Of a DNA stretch of 10,810 bases, positions 6,527-10,810 are shown piece by piece; the stretch's first letter is position 1, and every line of letters starts with the position of its first letter. Under the pieces are notes generated by a model. That model had not been told where the DNA came from and made no database searches. It saw only the letters and a program-made list of their open reading frames with translations. The translations under genes and the position numbers were made by a program. This DNA is from an uncultured Xanthobacteraceae bacterium (lineage in GTDB: Bacteria > Pseudomonadota > Alphaproteobacteria > Rhizobiales > Xanthobacteraceae), in the NCBI GenBank assembly GCA_955652195.1, contig CATPBC010000258.1, positions 1 through 10,810 on the forward strand. Direction: 5' to 3'.

Positions 6527-6746
6527 TGGCTAATCTGCTGCGATCCACTAAAGTCCTTAGCTCGGTCCTAGAATGAATGTTTAGTTTTTCGTAGACCCCG
6601 TGCAGATGAATTTTGACGGTGCCTTCGGCGACGCCCAATTTCTCGGCGATTTCCCTATTCGAAAGTCCTCGACACGCTAAAGTCGCGACTTGTCGTCGAC
6701 GATCAGTCAACGCTGCTAATCGTTTCGCGCTTCTTGGACGATTCAT
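6516..6746 (-). CDS. Stand-alone LuxR/GerE-type HTH DNA-binding protein
   Basis: With the ATG at 6746 the protein has 76 residues, again essentially one LuxR-type HTH. A basic N-terminus MNRPRSAKRLAALTDRRRQV leads to LACRGLSNREIAEKLGVAEGTVKIHLHGVYEKLNI. The EGTVK(T/I)HL recognition-helix motif is shared with the 6112 gene, but the flanks differ, so they are paralogs and not a recent copy. The frame is open upstream to 6869, but those extra 41 residues do not resemble a receiver domain. The internal ATG has a modest AAGG 7 bases upstream. Targets are unknown; the sorted-protein genes nearby are candidates by position only. Confidence 0.7.
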   Translation of the reverse strand: MNRPRSAKRLAALTDRRRQVATLACRGLSNREIAEKLGVAEGTVKIHLHGVYEKLNIHSRTELRTLVDRSRLANSL

Positions 6747-6957
6747 AGTTGCGCCTTGCCCCGCGACGCAGACCACATGGTAGAGTGCCCGCACGCATCC
6801 AGCGCGCGGAGCGCTCGTGTCAGTCAACGCAAGAGTTATGGAATGAGCGAACTGAGAATGCCCCGTCATTCTCAGTAGTTGCCGCTAACAAAAGACTTTA
6901 CCACGTTTGTTTGCCAACGCATCTTAAAGTCTAAGCAATGGTTAAAATCGGCGATCA

Positions 6958-7170
6958 ATGTCCACACGTCGCTTCCCGCCGCCTTGGTCTGTTGAGGAAC
7001 AGCCCGCTTGCTTTGTCGTGCGCGACCACACCGTCAGCAACTTGCCTACGTCTATTTCGAAGGACGAGCCGGGACGGCGATCAGTGGCCAACCTGCTCAC
7101 GCGCGACGAGGAGCGACGGATTGCGGCGAATATCGCCAAGCTGCCGGAGTTGTTAGGTCGAAACGATTAG
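6958..7170 (+). CDS. Small conserved rhizobial-type hypothetical protein with a locally shifted frame
   Basis: The 70-residue product begins MSTRRFPPPWSVEE and ends RRIAANIAKLPELLGRND. I recognise this as a common short protein of unknown function in Bradyrhizobium-type genomes (RRFPPPWSVEE...RDEARRIAANIAKLPELL). The middle, about residues 24-35 (HTVSNLPTSISK), does not fit the family. The neighbouring frame there reads QQLAYVYFE, which does. One lost G near 7032 and one gained G near 7062 would produce exactly this. The ends stay in frame, so a full-length but altered protein is still encoded. No strong ribosome binding site is seen. Its stop overlaps that of the convergent minus-strand gene ending at 7167. 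Confidence 0.65.
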   Translation: MSTRRFPPPWSVEEQPACFVVRDHTVSNLPTSISKDEPGRRSVANLLTRDEERRIAANIAKLPELLGRND

Positions 7171-7533
7171 ACCGCTTGCGCCTTCCGCTTCCTGCGCCAG
7201 CCGAGCAGACCTAATGCGCGTAAGCCGCCGAGCTGGTCCTGCTCATCGCTCTGGCTGGGCTGGTTGATAGTCGCGCCCGGTAGGGTAGCTCCGCTGCTCT
7301 GGCAGTTCTTGTTGTGTTGCACCCCGTTGTTCTGGCGCGGGTGCCTGTGCACCGAATGACGGGCTGGGTCCCTCATTTGATGGGATTGCAGGGAATGCTG
7401 GCCCACGTTGTGAGGTCGGGAAGTCAGGACCTCTGTCGGACAACGGCGGAGAATTAGAAGAAGGCGCATCCTCAGCCTGCACAGCGCTAGCTGTTAGAGC
7501 GACCGTTGCCGCAATGATCAGAATGCGTCGCAT
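7167..7533 (-). pseudogene. Small secreted Pro-rich protein gene with out-of-frame GLLGWRRKRK sorting tail
   Basis: From the ATG at 7533 the frame gives a 96-residue protein with a clear signal peptide, MRRILIIAATVALTASAVQA, then a low-complexity Pro/Ser/Gln/Glu-rich stretch, ending at a TGA at 7245-7243. Another frame continues across this stop and encodes DEQDQLGGLRALGLLGWRRKRK... to a TAA at 7169-7167, a plausible membrane-anchor and basic sorting tail. The total length is 3n+1, as one extra base would give. Removing one C just before the codons for DEQ would join the two parts, but the indel could lie anywhere in about 7240-7330 because both frames are open there. As it stands, a secreted 96-residue protein without its tail would be made. 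Its role is unknown. Confidence 0.6.
7173..7211 (-). repeat. Direct repeat copy 2: DNA encoding the GLLGWRRKRKAQA tail
   Basis: These 39 bases are identical to 7597-7635, and 30 of them match 5953-5982 with one mismatch. All three are in the same orientation and encode a hydrophobic GL(L/F)GWRRKRK sorting tail on the minus strand. Confidence 0.8.
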
Positions 7534-7587
7534 TCATTCTACAAAGTCATCGCGGCAGCATTCTTCAAGAGGTTATGGCGAGGGCAT

Positions 7588-8243
7588 CTAGACAGTCGCT
7601 TGCGCCTTCCGCTTCCTGCGCCAGCCGAGCAGACCAATCGCGCTGATGCCCGTAGCTAAGAGCGGGAGAGTGGTAGGCAGTGGGGTGGACGAATCGGAGG
7701 AAAGAACATCGAAGCCGTCGGGCCCTGTCCCGCTGTTGTTCCATACGTCAAAAGTGTCGTTAGTCGGGCTAACGCTCTCGACAATGAGAAAATAGGAAGT
7801 GGCTGCGGTTAAATTTATGCCGCTGATACCGCTGATGGTCTGCGACGGTTGGATGTGCTAGCAGAGCCGAAACTGGGGAGGTTCGTTAAGGTCCACGCTC
7901 CCAGCTGCGGTCCTATAGAACCGCCGACATCATCAGTAAGCTGGACAAGCGCCGAATTGGTTCCGAGCGCGTTACTCACGGCGACATCGATCTGCGACAC
8001 GGCAGCCGTAATGGAGGCAGTGAAAGCCTCCTGGAAAGAATTAAAGCCAGGAACCGAGCCTGATCCAGAAATTGGCGTGCCACCGCAGCAAAAATAACTG
8101 TTGCCTGGCCCGAGATTGCTGAAAATCGTACCAGCATTGGCCACGCTGTTTGACGCAACAAGAAACAGACAACTACCTGCGGCGAGCACCCGCACAGCTG
8201 GGGTCGCAATGCCCGCGACGAGGCCCAGTAATTGCGTTTTCAT
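7588..8243 (-). pseudogene. VPLPA-CTERM-type secreted protein gene, broken by a single-base frameshift
   Basis: From the ATG at 8243 the first frame encodes an N-terminal hydrophobic signal (about residues 14-38, ending SNSVANAG), then SNLGPGNSYFCCGG...ISGSGS and a beta-rich domain like the 'choice-of-anchor R' secreted proteins, and stops at 7815 after 142 residues. A second frame picks up the same domain at QTISGISGINLTAATSYFLI and goes on through LPTTLPLLATGISAIGLLGWRRKRKAQ to a TAG at 7590-7588. That end is a VPLPA/PEP-CTERM-like tripartite sorting signal. The frames join if one base is restored near 7853-7855, giving STIQPSQTISG. The repaired protein would have about 218 residues and be exported and processed by an exosortase-type system. 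No exosortase is in the window. Sequencing error is possible. Confidence 0.75.
7597..7635 (-). repeat. Direct repeat copy 3: DNA encoding the GLLGWRRKRKAQA tail
   Basis: Identical over 39 bases to 7173-7211, although the two genes it ends are otherwise dissimilar. This suggests tail exchange, recent duplication or strong conservation at the DNA level. Confidence 0.8.
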
Positions 8244-8667
8244 TATGTGGAACCCTCAACCACAATCAGTGATCATTGCGCTCAGAAACGGCTCGCAAAG
8301 TCAACTTAACTGAGGATATAGAGCCACCGGCGTCCCCGCTTTTGCGGTCTAGCGGCCCCCCAACACTTTATGGTTTCCGCAAAACTTCCAGCAGCTTGGC
8401 GAATTCTCGCGATAGCTGTGCTCCGCGCTGCCCGACAAAATCATCAATGTCTCGACTGTTGCGATGCACACCTCACTTCCGCAACGGGTCAATCGCTGCA
8501 TACCCATTCTGTGCCAGCCCGGACCTTTGTCCGCTTTACTCTGTTGCGACCGTTGCGCTGCAATGCAGCGAATACAGCGATGTGCCAGATTCGGCAGTGC
8601 TCACTGCACCCTGGTCGCCGTCACACTGCTTGTGCCATCGTGATGCCATGCACACAGGAGCATCACC
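8244..8667. other. 424-bp stretch without a convincing gene; degenerate dispersed repeats
   Basis: I see no supported coding region here. The part near 8477-8545 (CTTCCGCAACGGGTCAA and, later, TTTGTCCGCTTTAC) resembles the dispersed repeats that accompany the 'MSALPPKAD' hairpins in Bradyrhizobium-type genomes, here degenerate. The left end should carry the promoter of the minus-strand sorted-protein gene, which has a GAGGG about 10 bases before its ATG at 8243. The right end holds the AGGAG of the permease gene. Confidence 0.4.
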
Positions 8668-9426
8668 TTGGAACTGAGCGTAGCAATCATCGGCGTCACC
8701 CTTGCAGGCGTGTTCGTGATCGCCTTTATGAAAGGGGCGTTCGGCGGCGGCTTCGCCATCGTCGGAATTCCGCTTCTGTCGTTGGTCATGGACCCGCTGA
8801 CGGCGGGTGCACTCCTCGCGCCGTTGTTCGTGGTTATGGACGTTCTCGCGCTGCGCTACTGGAAGCCGTCGACGTGGTCCCAACCCGATCTGAAACTCCT
8901 TGTGCCCTCGTTGATAATCGGGATCGTGCTTGGATATCTCGCTTTGCGAGTGTTGGACCATCGCGCCGTTGCCATCGTCATGGCGTTGATCACGCTCGCG
9001 TTCACGGCTCTATGGTTCCGAGGCGGTGGGCAGGTAACCGTTCGCCCACGATCGACTAGAAAAGCTATTGCAGCAGGCGTTGGCTCCGGCGTCACGACGA
9101 TGGTGACCCACTCCGGCGGGCCGCCGCTGGCGATGTACCTCTTGCCGTTGGGCCTGACGAAGGAAATCTATGCGGGTACAACGAGCCTCTTCTTCACAGT
9201 GGGGAATGCGCTCAAGGCGGTGCCCTGGCTGTCGCTTGTCAGGCCAAGCAGCACAATGTTGGCGCTGATGGGGATCTCGCTCTTGGCCATACCCGTCGGC
9301 GTCTGGACGGGGTGGAAACTGCACCAACGCTTGAACCAGCTACAACTGTATCGAGCTTGTTACACACTGCTCGTCGTCACTGCTTTGAAATTGCTGTGGG
9401 ACGGCGTTTCAGGGTACTTACGATGA
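8668..9426 (+). CDS. Sulfite exporter TauE/SafE-family membrane permease
   Basis: The 252-residue product is hydrophobic throughout, with about eight predicted membrane helices in two half-repeats, as in TauE/SafE (PF01925). The first half has FMKGAFGGGFAIVGIPLLSL and the second GVGSGVTTMVTHSGGPPLAMYLLPLGL, which are the paired glycine-rich family motifs. Family members export sulfite, sulfoacetate or other organic anions across the inner membrane; the substrate here cannot be told. The start is TTG at 8668, with AGGAG (8656-8660) 7 bases upstream. The nearby ATGs at 8643 and 8648 are out of frame. It has no operon partner, since the next gene is convergent beyond the right inverted repeat. 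It is the only long gene in the 5738-9537 segment that looks undamaged. Confidence 0.88.
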   Translation: MELSVAIIGVTLAGVFVIAFMKGAFGGGFAIVGIPLLSLVMDPLTAGALLAPLFVVMDVLALRYWKPSTWSQPDLKLLVPSLIIGIVLGYLALRVLDHRAVAIVMALITLAFTALWFRGGGQVTVRPRSTRKAIAAGVGSGVTTMVTHSGGPPLAMYLLPLGLTKEIYAGTTSLFFTVGNALKAVPWLSLVRPSSTMLALMGISLLAIPVGVWTGWKLHQRLNQLQLYRACYTLLVVTALKLLWDGVSGYLR

Positions 9427-9452
9427 CGGCTGAACGTCGGCTCCGGGTCAAC

Positions 9453-9506
9453 AGCGGACATGGCGCAGTCAAATCCTGATGTCCGCTTCACCCCCAAAAG
9501 CGGACA
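9453..9506 (+). repeat. Dispersed hairpin repeat ('MSALPPKAD' type), second site
   Basis: A 9-bp stem TGTCCGCTT (9480-9488) / AAGCGGACA (9498-9506) with a C-rich loop reads MSASPPKAD from the ATG at 9479. A half copy, AGCGGACAT, lies at 9453-9461. It sits just inside the right inverted repeat, as the first copy sits just inside the left one. Confidence 0.7.
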
Positions 9507-9519
9507 ACGCCCCCACGGC

Positions 9520-9537
9520 ATTTATGAGTACACGCCC
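9520..9537 (-). repeat. Right terminal inverted repeat
   Basis: On the minus strand it reads GGGCGTGTACTCATAAAT and matches 5738-5755 at 17 of 18 bases. TA follows at 9538-9539. Confidence 0.75.
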
Positions 9538-9594
9538 TAGCCAAACCAAGGATTGCGGAGTACGGCAGTTGCCGTTTCGAAACCCGTTCGCACC

Positions 9595-10500
9595 CTAATT
9601 CCTGATAAAGTTACCGTTGCGCAGCTCAGCGATCGCCTGCTCCAGTTCGGCCCGCGTATTCATCACGATCGGTCCATACCACGCGACCGGTTCCTCGATC
9701 GGCTTGCCGGATACTAATAAGAAGCGGATGCCGCGCTCACCAGCCTGAACGTCGATCTCGTCGCCGCGATCAAACAGCACCAGCGAACGGTCGCTGACCG
9801 GCTCGCGGACGAGCAGCTCCTCGCCGTCGACTTGTTTCTCGGCGAGAACGCCAAGCGGTTTCGAAGAATAGGCAAAACGGCCGTCGCCTTCGAATATATA
9901 GGCAAAAGCGTGCCGCTCGACTTCGACCTTGAGCCTTTTGCGCTGACCAGCCGGCACGAATACGTCGAGATAACGCGGATCGGCGACGACGCCGTCGACG
10001 GGACCTTTCTTGCCCCAGAACTCACCGCTCACGACGCGCACCCGCACGCCATCGTCATCGACGACCTCTGGAATCTCGGCAGCTTTGACGTCCTGATACC
10101 GCGGCGCCGTCATCTTGAGCGACGACGGCAGGTTGGCCCATAGCTGAAAGCCGTGCATGCGACCCTGCGCGTCGCCTTGCGGCATCTCCTGATGCATGAT
10201 GCCACGGCCCGCGGTCATCCATTGAATGTCGCCGGCGCCGAGTGTGCCGCGATTGCCGAGGCTGTCGCCGTGATCAACGCTGCCGGCAAGAACGTAAGTG
10301 ATGGTTTCGATGCCGCGGTGCGGATGCCACGGAAAGCCGGCGCGATAATCCTGCGGCCGGTCGTTGCGGAAATCATCGAGGAGGAGGAACGGATCGGTCT
10401 CTTGCGTATCGCCGAATCCGAAGGCGCGGCGCAACTTTACGCCGGCGCCTTCGATGGTGGGCTTGGATTGGACTACGCGTTTAACAGGGCGGATGGACAT
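9595..10500 (-). CDS. Pirin-family protein (bicupin)
   Basis: The product of 301 residues is a typical bacterial pirin with two cupin domains, about 20-135 and 180-290. The N-terminal cupin holds all four expected metal ligands: His59 and His61 in HPHRGIET, and His103 and Glu105 in MHQEM, matching His56, His58, His101 and Glu103 of human pirin. Pirins bind Fe or another divalent metal in the cytosol; some have quercetinase activity and others regulate metabolism or transcription. The role of this one cannot be told. The ATG at 10500 begins MSIRPVKRVVQ, a usual pirin start. A TTG at 10560 would add 20 residues without a better ribosome binding site and is less likely. It faces the TauE-family gene, with the right inverted repeat between them. 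Confidence 0.93.
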   Translation of the reverse strand: MSIRPVKRVVQSKPTIEGAGVKLRRAFGFGDTQETDPFLLLDDFRNDRPQDYRAGFPWHPHRGIETITYVLAGSVDHGDSLGNRGTLGAGDIQWMTAGRGIMHQEMPQGDAQGRMHGFQLWANLPSSLKMTAPRYQDVKAAEIPEVVDDDGVRVRVVSGEFWGKKGPVDGVVADPRYLDVFVPAGQRKRLKVEVERHAFAYIFEGDGRFAYSSKPLGVLAEKQVDGEELLVREPVSDRSLVLFDRGDEIDVQAGERGIRFLLVSGKPIEEPVAWYGPIVMNTRAELEQAIAELRNGNFIRN

Positions 10501-10613
10501 GGCAATGATGCTCGTGTTGCTTTGCTGCCTGCTAGATACGCGCGCAAGCCAGCCCCGCAAGAAGGCACATCAGTGATACCGGGCAGTGATGTTGGGCCGC
10601 GGTTTTGTTTTGC

Positions 10614-10810
10614 TCAGTTGCACAATTCGTTGAATGGCGGTTGCGCCGGACAGGGCGGGATCGACGACGTGCTCCCGCCGCCGCTCGATCCGGAGGCGCT
10701 GCTCGATCCGGCGGCGCTTCTCGTTCCATAGCCATTCGTGTTGGGCCCGGTGACGACGTTGCAAAACGTCGCCGTCATTTCCTCAATGCAGAAAACGCCG
10801 GTCGTTGGAC
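10614..10810 (-). CDS. Uncertain partial reading frame at the window edge
   Basis: One minus-strand frame is open from the window edge to a TGA at 10616-10614. It encodes IEEMTATFCNVVTGPNTNGYG, then a Ser/Gly/Ala-rich run and a Cys/Pro-rich end IPPCPAQPPFNELCN. Its third codon positions are mostly G or C, as in the intact genes here, and its composition suggests a secreted or surface protein's C-terminus. A second frame (to 10570) gives a very Arg-rich helical peptide and is also open, so the choice is not secure. I do not recognise either product. The pirin start lies 113 bp downstream. Confidence 0.35.
   Translation of the reverse strand, partial: PTTGVFCIEEMTATFCNVVTGPNTNGYGTRSAAGSSSASGSSGGGSTSSIPPCPAQPPFNELCN

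Larger units (their letters stand above)
5738..9537. mobile_element. Putative 3.8-kb insertion bounded by 18-bp inverted repeats with flanking TA
   Basis: The segment begins GGGCGCGTACTCATAAAT (5738-5755), and the complement of its other end reads GGGCGTGTACTCATAAAT (9537-9520), 17 of 18 bases identical. TA lies outside each end (5736-5737 and 9538-9539), as would be left by a TA-targeting transposition, although TA could also be part of the repeats. The contents differ from the flanks: several frameshifted short genes, secreted-protein remnants, LuxR-type HTH genes and a permease. No transposase is visible, so the segment could be a decayed composite, be moved in trans, or be bounded by two separate short repeat elements in opposite orientation. 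Confidence 0.5.

Noticed and set aside
6747..6869. Upstream extension of the minus-strand LuxR-type gene
   Set aside because: The 41 added residues show no receiver or other domain; the ATG at 6746 gives a compact HTH protein.
5953..7635. CRISPR-like array from the repeated 30-39-base units
   Set aside because: There are only three widely and unevenly spaced units, they encode protein tails, and no cas gene is present.
5738..9537. tRNA-associated integrative island with att sites
   Set aside because: No tRNA, integrase or direct-repeat attachment site is visible; only inverted repeats with TA flanks are seen.
10501..10560. TTG start for pirin adding 20 residues
   Set aside because: The ATG at 10500 gives a standard pirin N-terminus, and the TTG has no better ribosome binding site.

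Overview
The window looks like chromosomal DNA from an alphaproteobacterium of the Bradyrhizobium/Rhodopseudomonas/Afipia type. It has high GC and strong GC3 in the intact genes. It contains promoter-like matches to the alphaproteobacterial general stress sigma factor EcfG, a VPLPA-type C-terminal sorting tail, and the dispersed hairpin repeat that pipelines often translate as 'MSALPPKAD'. The genus is inferred from these traits, not shown by a marker gene.

Region 1 (1-5737) is a stress and sugar block. On the minus strand lie a partial secreted alpha/beta-hydrolase (1-530), trehalose-6-phosphate synthase OtsA (617-2065) and a homolog of the Anabaena sensory rhodopsin transducer (ASRT; 2208-2591). 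Divergent from these, on the plus strand, are a Sulfolobus-type glucose 1-dehydrogenase (2828-3877) and, 31 bp later, a GH15 glucoamylase/trehalase-like hydrolase (3909-5738). The divergent spacer carries two back-to-back EcfG-type promoter matches, and a third lies just upstream of the real GTG start of otsA. Together they suggest a unit induced by general stress: OtsA starts trehalose synthesis, GH15 releases glucose from trehalose or a glucan, the dehydrogenase oxidises the glucose, and the ASRT-like protein may bind or sense a sugar. No otsB is seen.

Region 2 (5738-9537) is a 3.8-kb segment bounded by 18-bp inverted repeats (17/18 identical) with TA on both outer sides. The left end sits in the stop codon of the GH15 gene, and joining the outer flanks would recreate the same stop. 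Inside are two stand-alone LuxR-type HTH proteins facing each other, a 70-aa conserved-type protein that appears to carry two compensating frameshifts, two frameshifted secreted-protein genes whose GLLGWRRKRK sorting tails are now out of frame, a third orphan tail with its own terminator, and an apparently intact TauE/SafE-family permease with a TTG start. No transposase is visible.

Region 3 (9538-10810) holds an intact pirin gene on the minus strand and, at the right edge, an uncertain partial minus-strand reading frame. No tRNA, rRNA or CRISPR array was seen.
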